Source of the DNA: Candidatus Kuenenbacteria bacterium CG_4_8_14_3_um_filter_39_15
Lineage (GTDB): Bacteria; Patescibacteriota; Patescibacteriia; UBA2196; GWA2-42-15
Assembly: GCA_002782365.1 (NCBI GenBank)
Contig: PFHP01000002.1
Span: 1 to 10,376, forward strand
Length of the DNA: 10,376 nt
Direction of reading: 5' to 3'
Positions 1-5,851 of the stretch are shown here, piece by piece. The translations under genes were made by a program, and so were the position numbers. The number at the start of each line of letters is the position of its first letter. Within the stretch, counting starts at the first letter, position 1. The notes beneath the pieces are model-generated. The model had not been told where the DNA came from. It did no database searches and saw only the letters and a program-made list of their open reading frames with translations.

Positions 1-704
1 AAATTTTCCTCATGCTCCACAAAAGCCGCTTCCGCGTCCATCATCCAAAATTCCGTCAGATGCCGTCTGGTTTTGGATTTTTCCGCTCTGAATGTTGGCC
101 CAAAATCAAACACGCGGCCAAAAGAAGCAATGGCAGCTTCTAAATATAATTGCCCAGACTGTGATAAATACGCTTTGCCCAAATCAAAATATTCCAGTTC
201 AAACAAAGTAGTCGTGCCTTCGCAAGCCGCCGGAGTTAAAATCGGCGCATCAATTTTAATAAAATTATGCTGACGCAGCCATTCATAGGTAGCGCGGATT
301 AAAGTGTCGCGCACTTTTTGAATCGCCCACTGCCTTGACGACCGCAGCCACAAATGCCGGTTATCCAATAAAAATTCCGGCCCGTGCTCTTTTTTGCTGA
401 TCGGATATTCTTCACTTGGAATTTGATAAATTTTAAAATTTTTCACCTGCACCTCAAACACGCCCGGCTGTTTGGGATGTTCGGTCACTGTGCCGCTCAA
501 TTCTATGGAAGTTTCCAAAGTAATTTTCTGCGCCTCATTCCATTTTTTTTCACTGACATCTTTCTTGTTTAAAATACACTGTGCAAACCCCGTGCCATCG
601 CGCAGTTGCAAAAACATAATGCCCCCGGACGAACGGAAATTATAGATCCAACCCTTGAGAGTTACTTCTTTATTTTTATAATTTTGTAAGTCTTTGATGA
701 ACAT
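1..704 (-). CDS. asnS: Asparaginyl-tRNA synthetase, N-terminal half (3' end outside window)
   Basis: Class IIb aminoacyl-tRNA synthetase that charges tRNA-Asn with asparagine in the cytoplasm. The 234 visible residues start MFIKDLQNYKNKEV. They contain an OB-fold anticodon-binding domain (about residues 12-100, with GWIYNFRSSGG and FLQLRDGTG), then the start of the catalytic core with PILTPAACEGTTTLFE and YLSQSGQLYLEAA. Motif 2 follows as FRAEKSKTRRHLTEFW (about 205-220). FRAE plus RHLTEFW is the AsnRS form; AspRS has FRDED...PEFTQ instead. Bacterial AsnRS is usually about 430-465 residues, so roughly half is present and the gene leaves the window at base 1. The ATG at 704-702 is the first Met before the OB fold. 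No well-placed Shine-Dalgarno is seen. The gene begins 7 nt after a 47-codon ORF and is probably co-transcribed with it. It implies direct Asn-tRNA formation, though an indirect route elsewhere in the genome cannot be excluded. Confidence 0.95.
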   Translation of the reverse strand, partial: MFIKDLQNYKNKEVTLKGWIYNFRSSGGIMFLQLRDGTGFAQCILNKKDVSEKKWNEAQKITLETSIELSGTVTEHPKQPGVFEVQVKNFKIYQIPSEEYPISKKEHGPEFLLDNRHLWLRSSRQWAIQKVRDTLIRATYEWLRQHNFIKIDAPILTPAACEGTTTLFELEYFDLGKAYLSQSGQLYLEAAIASFGRVFDFGPTFRAEKSKTRRHLTEFWMMDAEAAFVEHEEN

Positions 705-711
705 AATTTCA

Positions 712-855
712 TTATTTTTTTTCCTCACATTTTTTATTCTTACAAACACACTTAACACCATCCTTTGATTCTGCTTCGCCAATTAACACGTCTTGTTTTT
801 GAGATTCTTTAAGCACCTTACTGATATACTCTGGAGCATGACACCCGTTAGACAT
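712..855 (-). CDS. Small Cys-containing hypothetical protein (47 aa) upstream of asnS
   Basis: An open frame of 47 codons from ATG (855-853) to TAA (714-712), beginning MSNGCHAPEYISKV and ending in a Lys/Glu tail. It has four cysteines (C5, C36, C38, C43). Three form a C-x-C-x4-C cluster (CVCKNKKC) near the C-terminus, which could bind a metal, although nothing proves this. No signal peptide or membrane segment is visible. The stop lies 7 nt before the asnS start, which suggests one transcript and perhaps translational coupling. No Shine-Dalgarno precedes the ATG, but that is common in this window. I do not recognise the family. The charged, non-random composition and tight spacing favour a real gene; its short length argues for caution. 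Confidence 0.5.
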   Translation of the reverse strand: MSNGCHAPEYISKVLKESQKQDVLIGEAESKDGVKCVCKNKKCEEKK

Positions 856-904
856 GATGTTGATGAATTATTAATAAAAAATTAGATATTATGGAAATTA
901 AAAA

Positions 905-939
905 CCATAATTCATAATTTATAATTCATAATTCTTAAT
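905..939. repeat. Five tandem copies of a 7-bp AT-rich unit (CATAATT)
   Basis: The plus strand reads CATAATT, CATAATT, TATAATT, CATAATT, CTTAATT without interruption. Copies 1, 2 and 4 are identical and copies 3 and 5 differ by one base. The array starts 3 nt beyond the stop codon of the SIMPL-domain gene, so it occupies its 3' untranslated region. The rest of 856-942 is AT-rich and shows no other gene. No hairpin-plus-T-tract terminator was found here. Function unknown. Confidence 0.8.
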
Positions 940-942
940 TCG

Positions 943-1713
943 TTACTTCACCTCCCAGACCACGGTTGTCTCCACCACTACCTCATTTTCTCCAGCTTGA
1001 ATTTCCGGAGCTGGCATTGCCCCGCCGCCGCCAATGCCCAGAGACATTTTCTTGCTGTAATTTATTGACGAAGGATAATAAACCTGATTTTCATAAACAT
1101 TGATAATGTCGCCCAGTTTAATATCGGTTTCAGCCACAATGCCCTCGGCTTTTTCTTTAGCTTTTTTAATCGCTTCTTTGCGCGCTTCATTTCTCAAAGC
1201 AAATTCATCGTCAATGGTAAAATTGATATTGCCAATTTGGTTAGCGCCTTTTTCAGTTGTCTTGGCAATCGCGTCGCCAATTTTATCCAGATTGCGTATT
1301 TTAATGTTGACATTCTGATTGACTTCATAGCCTTTTAGCCGTTGGCCGGTATTAACCGTCCAATCGTAAACTGGGCTTAAATTATAATTAGTGGTCTGAA
1401 TGTCTTTTTCTTCAATGCCAATGTCTTTTAAGGCTTGCATAATTTCATTCATTTTGCTCGTATTTTCTTTGACTGCCAGAGCCGCCGTTGCCTTGGCTTC
1501 GGTTTTAACGCCCACAATTAGATTAGCAATGTCCGGTTTGGCAAAAACCCGGCCAGTGGCCGAGACTGAAAACTGGTTATTAATCTCGTCCTTTTTGGTC
1601 GCCATAACTACCGAAACAATGACAATCGCCGTCACGCAAAGAAGCGCCAAAAGCTTAAACCAGCCATGCTGCCCGCCGCGACATTTTTTTTCGCCTGTTG
1701 AATAATTTTCCAT
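943..1713 (-). CDS. SIMPL (DUF541) domain protein, membrane-anchored
   Basis: A 256-residue protein of the SIMPL/DUF541 family. Residues 1-18 are polar with Lys/Arg, 19-38 form one hydrophobic helix (LLALLCVTAIVIVSVVMA), and the remainder should lie outside the membrane. The SIMPL domain runs from about 47 to 252. It begins FSVSATGRVFAKPDIA and includes the typical helix with GIEEKDIQTTNYNLSPVYDW, the GYEVNQNVNIKIRNLDKIG strand-helix unit, and a charged helix with ARKEAIKKAKEKAEGI. Family members are oligomeric envelope proteins of largely unknown role; BP26 of Brucella is the best known. The ATG is supported by an AGAGGT ribosome-binding site at 1719-1724 and by a strong promoter upstream (1797-1825). 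The promoter gives a leader of about 75 nt containing a small hairpin (GCTTTTT/AAAAAGC, 1739-1755). There is no retained enzymatic motif from which to assign a reaction. Confidence 0.9.
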   Translation of the reverse strand: MENYSTGEKKCRGGQHGWFKLLALLCVTAIVIVSVVMATKKDEINNQFSVSATGRVFAKPDIANLIVGVKTEAKATAALAVKENTSKMNEIMQALKDIGIEEKDIQTTNYNLSPVYDWTVNTGQRLKGYEVNQNVNIKIRNLDKIGDAIAKTTEKGANQIGNINFTIDDEFALRNEARKEAIKKAKEKAEGIVAETDIKLGDIINVYENQVYYPSSINYSKKMSLGIGGGGAMPAPEIQAGENEVVVETTVVWEVK

Positions 1714-1796
1714 AAATTACCTCTTGGGAAACGCCATGGCTTTTTCTTAAAAAGCTCCAGAGCATTTCCATTAATTAATAATTAAATTGTACTTTA

Positions 1797-1825
1797 AGTA
1801 TAGAATTTTAAGGGGAATTAGTCAA
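1797..1825 (-). promoter_or_regulatory. Sigma-70-type promoter for the SIMPL gene
   Basis: On the minus strand, TTGACT (1825-1820) is followed after exactly 17 nt by TATACT (1802-1797), each one mismatch from consensus. Transcription would begin near 1790, about 75 nt before the SIMPL start codon. The -35 box touches the T-tract of the upstream gene's terminator, so termination and re-initiation are packed end to end. Confidence 0.75.
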
Positions 1826-1868
1826 AAAAAAAGAAAGGCAAGGAGTTATTATACGGCTCCTTGCCTTT
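1824..1868 (-). terminator. Intrinsic terminator of the 70-aa membrane protein gene
   Basis: A perfect 12-bp stem, AAAGGCAAGGAG (1834-1845) with CTCCTTGCCTTT (1857-1868), encloses an 11-nt loop. On the minus strand it is followed by CTTTTTTTTT (1833-1824). This is a textbook Rho-independent terminator placed 10 nt after the stop codon at 1879. Confidence 0.92.
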
Positions 1869-1878
1869 GCCTTCCCAA

Positions 1879-2091
1879 TTATTTGGTCATCCAACGAACC
1901 ATTGCTATAATTATTGCAAATATAACAATGGTTGATATTCCTGTTACAACCCACCCTCCGAAAGACGCTGGGTAGGTTAAAAAACCGACAAATTTCACCC
2001 GAATTTCATTTATGGGCGAAAACCATTCTGTCACCTCTTCAAAAATGGCGTACAGAATGATTAAATAGCCGGGAATCAATAGTCTCCTCAT
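1879..2091 (-). CDS. Small hypothetical membrane protein (70 aa)
   Basis: A 70-residue protein with two hydrophobic segments. Residues 5-19 (LLIPGYLIILYAIFE) make a short one, and 47-67 (WVVTGISTIVIFAIIIAMVRW) a clear transmembrane helix. Between them is a more polar stretch with WFSPINEIRV and a Gly-Gly turn. The family is not recognised. The gene call is strong because its control signals are complete: promoter TTGACA-17-TAAATT at 2147-2175, ribosome-binding site GGAGGAG at 2094-2100 just before the ATG, and the terminator at 1824-1868. It is thus a monocistronic unit. It has the best Shine-Dalgarno in the window, which suggests efficient translation. Confidence 0.8.
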   Translation of the reverse strand: MRRLLIPGYLIILYAIFEEVTEWFSPINEIRVKFVGFLTYPASFGGWVVTGISTIVIFAIIIAMVRWMTK

Positions 2092-2146
2092 TTCTCCTCC
2101 AAAAATTTTCTATATCTATAATTAGTGTTTCTGTTTTTATTAACAT

Positions 2147-2175
2147 AATTTAACATATTCGCAACATTTTGTCAA
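2147..2175 (-). promoter_or_regulatory. Sigma-70-type promoter for the 70-aa membrane protein gene
   Basis: Minus strand: a consensus -35 box TTGACA (2175-2170), 17 nt, then TAAATT (2152-2147, four of six matches). The predicted start near 2140 leaves about 48 nt to the ATG at 2091. The -35 lies just beyond the stop of the DUF5661 gene. Confidence 0.65.
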
Positions 2176-2187
2176 ATCTTGCCAAAA

Positions 2188-2460
2188 TTAATGATTCTGC
2201 CAATATGCCTCGGCTTCTTTTTCCAGCTTATCCAAACGGTCGTAATAATCAGGATACTCATTCAAATGCGCCAGGGTAATCTTGCCAGTCATTAGGCTGT
2301 CATCATTAGTCACATTGGTTTTGGCATCACGCGTGCCATGCTCCAATTCCACCCCCATGCCTCGCCGGAATTGTTCTACATCAAATTTTGACCAATCAAT
2401 CCCCAATTGCTCCCCGATCAATTTTGCCTCCTCAACCGTGAACTGTTTTTTGTACGCCAT
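2188..2460 (-). CDS. DUF5661 family protein
   Basis: A small acidic soluble protein (90 residues from MAYKKQFTVEEAK). It matches the DUF5661 family (recognised from memory) throughout its length: FTVEEAKLIGEQLGIDWSKF at the start, then EQFRRGMGVELEHGT, NVTNDDSLMTGKITLAHL, and NEYPDYYDRLDKLEKEAE at the end. No function is established for the family. It occurs in phage-related and CPR genomes, and the conserved HGT...NVTNDD and HLxExPDYY segments look structural or interaction-related. An upstream in-frame ATG at 2487 would add MTLTIKLKN. I prefer 2460 for two reasons. The family normally begins near the FTVEEA helix, and the promoter at 2496-2524 places the transcript start at about 2488, which would make the longer form nearly leaderless. 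Neither start has a Shine-Dalgarno. Confidence 0.85.
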   Translation of the reverse strand: MAYKKQFTVEEAKLIGEQLGIDWSKFDVEQFRRGMGVELEHGTRDAKTNVTNDDSLMTGKITLAHLNEYPDYYDRLDKLEKEAEAYWQNH

Positions 2461-2495
2461 ATTTTTTAATTTAATTGTTAATGTCATCAGCTTTT

Positions 2496-2524
2496 ATTTT
2501 AGCAATTTTTCCAAAAAATATCAA
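2496..2524 (-). promoter_or_regulatory. Sigma-70-type promoter for the DUF5661 gene
   Basis: Minus strand: TTGATA (2524-2519), 17-nt spacer, TAAAAT (2501-2496). Both boxes match five of six consensus bases. The predicted transcript start is about 2488, giving a leader of about 28 nt to the ATG at 2460. Confidence 0.65.
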
Positions 2525-2528
2525 TCTG

Positions 2529-2557
2529 TTCCCAATTTGTTCATCTTACTGTATAAT
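2529..2557 (+). promoter_or_regulatory. Sigma-70-type promoter for the S41/J-like gene
   Basis: Plus strand: a perfect -10 box TATAAT (2552-2557) with TTCCCA (2529-2534, four of six) 17 nt upstream. Transcription would start about 2564, 24 nt before the ATG at 2588. It lies back to back with the minus-strand promoter at 2496-2524, with the two -35 boxes about 4 bp apart. Confidence 0.65.
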
Positions 2558-2587
2558 ACCAATATATTAAATAAACTTACCTCTCTT

Positions 2588-3979
2588 ATGTCTCAAGAAG
2601 AAAAAAAATTATGCTGCGGCGCTCGCCGTTTCTTTTTATTCAAGTTGCTTGGCTTGTTTATTTTTCTTGTTATTATTATCTTGGCCGCCGTTATTTTTTT
2701 AAACAACTCTAAACAATCGGCTGATAATCAAAAAAACGGGGACAAAACCGCCCAAAACATTTCTCTCCCGACTGAAAAAGATATCTATTTAACTTTTTTG
2801 GATGAAATCTACGGCAAAATAAAAACCAATTACTGGAAAAAAATCACTGACGCCGAACTGACCAACCTCTATCGTCTGGCTCTGGAAAAAATAACTAACC
2901 AGCCGCAAACCCTGCTTTTAAATAATCAAACCGGCCTTGACGCCCTCTTAAAAAAAATTATGGCCGAGATGGATGACAGCCAGAAAAAAGAATTCGGTCT
3001 CAATCTGGCCACTCTTGTGCTGACTAATCTTGAACCTTTTGGCCGGGGCGGATTATTCAGCGAAAAACAAACCCAGGAGCTGGAAAATACCGTCCAGAAT
3101 ATTGATCCGGCTGTTGACCTCTATCAAGTGCTGGGCATCGGCCGAGAGGCGACTGAACAACAAATCACTGAAAATTACCAGCAAAAAAGCCAGCCCCTAA
3201 AGAATATCGCCGTTGATGAAAACAAAACCGCGGAAGAAAAACAAGCCGCCCAAGAAGAATTAACTCTGCTTGACCGGGCCTATACCACCCTTAAAGACCA
3301 GGTTAACCGCCAAACTTATAATCAAGCCGGCATTGAAACCAGCGTCATTTCTAAATTAATCTCGCCCGGCATCTTTTACATTCATCTCAAAAAAATGTCC
3401 CCCACCTCCTTTGACGAATTCCAACGCGCGGCCGATGCCATGGCAGACCAGCCAGCCAGTCTGAACACCCTGATTCTTGATTTGCGAGGCAACATCGGCG
3501 GTTCGGTTGATTTAATGCAATGGTTTTTAGGCCCCTTTATCGGCCCGGGGAATTTGGCTTATGAATTTTTTCACCAGGAAGAATATCAGCCGTTCAAAAC
3601 CCAATTCGGCTGGCTGGCCAGCTTGGTGCGTTATAAAAAAGTTGTCATCTTAATTGACGCGCAGGTCCAATCTTCAGCTGAAGTCATGGCCGCCGCCCTG
3701 AAAAAATACAATGTCGGAGTGTTAATTGGCGGTAAAACCAAAGGCTGGGGCACAATTGAAAAAATCTTCCCCCTGGACAACCAGATTGACCCGGCCCAAA
3801 AATATTCTATGTTTCTAGCTCATAGCCTGACGCTCCGTGAGGACAATCAGCCGATTGAAAGCCGGGGCGTTGATCCGACTATTAACATCAATGATCCTGA
3901 TTGGGACAAACAGCTGCTGGCTTACTTCAATTATCCCGAGTTGGTCAGCGCTGTTAAAAAAATCTGGAATGAAAAATAA
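2588..3979 (+). CDS. Membrane-anchored S41 (C-terminal processing peptidase-like) protein with a DnaJ-like insert
   Basis: A 463-residue envelope protein. Residues 1-17 are basic with a CC pair, and 18-38 form a membrane anchor, so the rest should face outward. Residues 60-150 are helical and resemble the N-terminal helices of Ctp/Prc peptidases (FLDEIYGKIKTNYW). Residues 177-246 look like a J domain (DLYQVLGIGREATEQQITENY ... LLDRAYTTLKDQVNRQTYNQAG), but the HPD tripeptide is absent. Residues 252-435 are an S41 core with LILDLRGNIGGS, QSSAEVMAAAL and IGGKTKGWGTIEK. Aligning on the SxxE pattern makes S362 the nucleophile. The residue 25 positions later, Lys in Prc and D1 protease, is W387; Lys occurs at 383 and 385 instead. 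No PDZ domain is apparent, and the J-like segment takes its place. The start is the Met just before the anchor, 24 nt after the predicted transcript start; the frame is open further upstream but would overlap the DUF5661 gene. Activity is uncertain. Confidence 0.88.
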   Translation: MSQEEKKLCCGARRFFLFKLLGLFIFLVIIILAAVIFLNNSKQSADNQKNGDKTAQNISLPTEKDIYLTFLDEIYGKIKTNYWKKITDAELTNLYRLALEKITNQPQTLLLNNQTGLDALLKKIMAEMDDSQKKEFGLNLATLVLTNLEPFGRGGLFSEKQTQELENTVQNIDPAVDLYQVLGIGREATEQQITENYQQKSQPLKNIAVDENKTAEEKQAAQEELTLLDRAYTTLKDQVNRQTYNQAGIETSVISKLISPGIFYIHLKKMSPTSFDEFQRAADAMADQPASLNTLILDLRGNIGGSVDLMQWFLGPFIGPGNLAYEFFHQEEYQPFKTQFGWLASLVRYKKVVILIDAQVQSSAEVMAAALKKYNVGVLIGGKTKGWGTIEKIFPLDNQIDPAQKYSMFLAHSLTLREDNQPIESRGVDPTININDPDWDKQLLAYFNYPELVSAVKKIWNEK

Positions 3980-4007
3980 ATTTTGTTTTTCCATAATATC
4001 TACAAAT

Positions 4008-4029
4008 AAAAAAACCGCTCAAAGGGCGG
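4008..4029 (-). terminator. Intrinsic terminator of the tRNA-Thr gene
   Basis: CCGCTC (4015-4020), loop AAA, GGGCGG (4024-4029) form a six-pair stem with one G-T wobble. Read on the minus strand it is followed by TTTTTTT (4014-4008). It lies about 47 nt beyond the tRNA 3' end. No comparable T-tract exists on the plus strand, so it does not clearly serve the converging S41 gene. Confidence 0.7.
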
Positions 4030-4075
4030 GGCAAAAAATTATATTTATAAAACATCTTAATTAATTCCTTAAAAC

Positions 4076-4151
4076 TGGAGCCGTCTCCGAGGTTTGAACT
4101 CGGTACCTTCGCCTTACCATGGCGACGCTCTACCGATTGAGCTAAGACGGC
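4076..4151 (-). tRNA. tRNA-Thr (anticodon GGT), CCA encoded
   Basis: The minus strand folds into a full cloverleaf. The acceptor stem is GCCGTCT/AGACGGC and the D stem GCTC/GAGC around AATCGGTA. The anticodon stem is TCGCC/GGCGA with loop ATGGTAA, giving anticodon GGT, which reads ACC and ACU threonine codons. A 5-nt variable region and a T arm CCGAG-TTCAAAC-CTCGG follow. The discriminator is T and CCA is in the DNA. All stems pair perfectly. It lies between the TPR gene and the converging S41 gene, with its own terminator at 4008-4029. An 18-bp palindrome directly abuts its 5' end. Confidence 0.96.
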
Positions 4152-4169
4152 CTAATCCAGCTGGATTAG
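4152..4169. repeat. 18-bp perfect palindrome abutting the tRNA-Thr 5' end
   Basis: CTAATCCAGCTGGATTAG is its own reverse complement and ends on the base next to G1 of the tRNA. In RNA it could fold as a 7-bp stem with an AGCU loop, so the leader base at the RNase P cleavage site would be paired. As DNA it could bind a dimeric protein. It is not part of the cloverleaf. Confidence 0.75.
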
Positions 4170-4197
4170 AAATTGGAAATTGGAAATTGGAAATTTT
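4170..4197. repeat. 7-bp tandem repeat (AAATTGG), three copies plus a partial
   Basis: Three exact copies of AAATTGG (4170-4190) are followed by AAATTTT (4191-4197). The last base is shared with the stop codon of the TPR gene (4199-4197), so the array fills its whole 3' flank up to the palindrome. It has the same 7-bp period and 3' position as the arrays at 905-939 and 9171-9197. Confidence 0.8.
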
Positions 4198-5084
4198 TAT
4201 AATATATCTATCTTATCCCGATATCCCTGAATTTTCATTTCATCTCTTGAAATGCCGGCAAGGGTATTAAACGCTTTTTGGGCCAATGGCTTATTTTTAT
4301 TTATTATAGCCACTTCTAAAAGTTGGTCAAGTAACTTTTCATTTTGCGGCTCAATTTCAACAGCCAGTTCAAAATACTCTTCCGCCTTCTCCGGATAGCC
4401 TGTCCGCCTGTAGGCCACCCCCAATTTCTCATAGACCCAAGCCTGCCTATGCCCCAAATCAAGAACCTCTTGTCCCAGCTTCTTTAACTCATCCCATTTT
4501 TTTACCAGCTGATAGACATTAATTAGCTCCCGGTAACCGTCAAAAAAATTTTTATTAATCCTGACAATATACCGGTAGGCCTCTTCGGCTATTGCCCATT
4601 CCTTTCTTATCACATATATTTTACCCAACCCCATATAAGCGGTAATATTTTTCGGGTCACTTTGTAAAATTGCGATAAACTTATCTTCAGCCTGATCAAG
4701 CTGCCTTTTTTTCAAACACGTTTCTGCTTCAAAGAGATCATCATTCAACTTCTTCCCATCATCAACCTCAACTTCTTTATCTTTTTTTATTCTGCTTAAT
4801 AAGCTTAATTTTTTAACGCCCCTGCCTAGCCTGTGCTCTAATTTTCGCCTGGGTATTTTAAATTTATTAAATAAATTTTTCAGCGCAATTAACCCGGCCT
4901 CAAAAAAATGAATGAGTCTTTTTTCCAGCCGCAATTCCAGTAATTTCTTTTTCACTTCCTGCTGTTTCTCCACTACCGTTTCCTTGATATTAATTTTACG
5001 CAGCTTGCCAATATTTTGCTTAAATATCAAAAAAATCACAGCCAGAGATATTATGATTATTGACGTTAAGATAATATACCACAT
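4197..5084 (-). CDS. Membrane-anchored TPR protein
   Basis: A 295-residue protein. Residues 3-20 form an N-terminal membrane helix (YIILTSIIIISLAVIFLI). Residues 26-112 are a very basic linker with long charged helices, possibly a coiled coil. From about 114 there are five tetratricopeptide repeats, at roughly 114-147, 148-181, 182-213, 216-249 and 250-283. The clearest are AEDKFIAILQSDPKN-ITAYMGLGKIY and WVYEKLGVAYRRTGYPEKAEEYFELAVEIEPQN. TPRs bind partner proteins, so this is likely a scaffold at the membrane; the partner cannot be told from sequence. With the short N-terminus and basic residues after the helix, the TPRs are probably cytoplasmic. It starts 2 nt after the tpiA stop, implying translational coupling. 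The stop adjoins a heptamer repeat array. Confidence 0.85.
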   Translation of the reverse strand: MWYIILTSIIIISLAVIFLIFKQNIGKLRKINIKETVVEKQQEVKKKLLELRLEKRLIHFFEAGLIALKNLFNKFKIPRRKLEHRLGRGVKKLSLLSRIKKDKEVEVDDGKKLNDDLFEAETCLKKRQLDQAEDKFIAILQSDPKNITAYMGLGKIYVIRKEWAIAEEAYRYIVRINKNFFDGYRELINVYQLVKKWDELKKLGQEVLDLGHRQAWVYEKLGVAYRRTGYPEKAEEYFELAVEIEPQNEKLLDQLLEVAIINKNKPLAQKAFNTLAGISRDEMKIQGYRDKIDIL

Positions 5085-5086
5085 AA

Positions 5087-5845
5087 TTACTGAATTTTTT
5101 CTAAAATATCAATAAAACTTTTTACCTTCAGGCTCTCCGTGCCGACAATCACGCCCGTGGACAAATTGCCGATAATAAAATCATTAACATTGGCAGCATC
5201 CACGCTCCCGCCGTAAATAACAGTAAACTTATCAGCCAACTGTGGATCCAAATCAATGGCTGTATATAAAATAATCTGCACAATATGCTCCACGACATTA
5301 TGCTCCACTGCCTGGCCGCTGCCCACCACCCAGACTGGCTCATAAGCTAAAACTAATTTTTGTCCGGGCCTAAGCTTAATGTCTTCCAGCGCCTTAGTCA
5401 CCTGCTGGATAATTACCACATCGGTCTTATGCTCTTGAAACTCCTCAAAAGTTTCACCGACACAAATCACCGGCACCATATCGTTCTTAACAATTGCCTG
5501 CACTTTGCGATTAATGTCATCGTCGCTCTCACCCAATTTCCTGCGCTCGCTATGTCCGACCAAGACATATCCGCAGCCTAATTCCGCCAGCACTGCCGGT
5601 GAAATCTCGCCGGTATATGAACCGATGTCATGGTAAAAAACATCCTGCGCGCCAAGCTTAAAATTAGAATTTTTAATAATTTCTCCCACTGCCTGAAGAG
5701 ACGCAAAATTCGGGCAAATAACAACTTCCAAATTATCATTACTCTTATATTGCCTGACCAACTGCTTAGCCAGATCAATACTCTGCTGATGATTCAGCTT
5801 CATCTTCCAATTAGCGATAACTAATTTTTTGGTTTTATTAAGCAT
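5087..5845 (-). CDS. tpiA: Triosephosphate isomerase
   Basis: Interconverts dihydroxyacetone phosphate and glyceraldehyde 3-phosphate in glycolysis, as a cytoplasmic TIM-barrel dimer. Its 252 residues match the usual length. Active-site residues are N12 and K14 (ANWKMK), H98 (VGHSERR) and E169 (AYEPVW). The phosphate-binding GGS is at 212-214 (YGGSVDAANV). Two conserved stretches differ slightly from the common form. The loop-6 region reads PVWVVGSGQAVEH where most enzymes have PVWAIGTGKTA, and the second phosphate-binding turn reads VGTESL rather than VGGASL. All catalytic residues are intact, so activity is expected. The ATG at 5845 precedes the conserved KLVIANWK strand; no Shine-Dalgarno is present, only an A/T-rich leader. 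It sits 2 nt upstream of the TPR gene and 6 nt after the COG2426 gene, probably in one operon. Confidence 0.97.
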   Translation of the reverse strand: MLNKTKKLVIANWKMKLNHQQSIDLAKQLVRQYKSNDNLEVVICPNFASLQAVGEIIKNSNFKLGAQDVFYHDIGSYTGEISPAVLAELGCGYVLVGHSERRKLGESDDDINRKVQAIVKNDMVPVICVGETFEEFQEHKTDVVIIQQVTKALEDIKLRPGQKLVLAYEPVWVVGSGQAVEHNVVEHIVQIILYTAIDLDPQLADKFTVIYGGSVDAANVNDFIIGNLSTGVIVGTESLKVKSFIDILEKIQ

Positions 5846-5851
5846 ATATTT

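Noticed and set aside
905..939. Possible CRISPR array
   Set aside because: Units are 7 bp with no spacers; no cas genes are present in the window.
1100..1705. Plus-strand frames opposite the SIMPL gene
   Set aside because: They are antisense shadows of a recognised domain, with no promoter or ribosome site of their own.
2282..2587. Plus-strand frame open upstream of the S41/J-like gene, adding about 102 residues
   Set aside because: It lies antisense to the well-supported DUF5661 gene and would bury the membrane anchor. The Met at 2588 sits 24 nt after a TATAAT promoter and directly before the anchor.
4076..4197. Integration (att) site at the tRNA gene
   Set aside because: The palindrome and heptamers lie 5' of the tRNA, not at its 3' end. 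No second copy of the tRNA 3' segment, integrase or phage gene is visible in the window.
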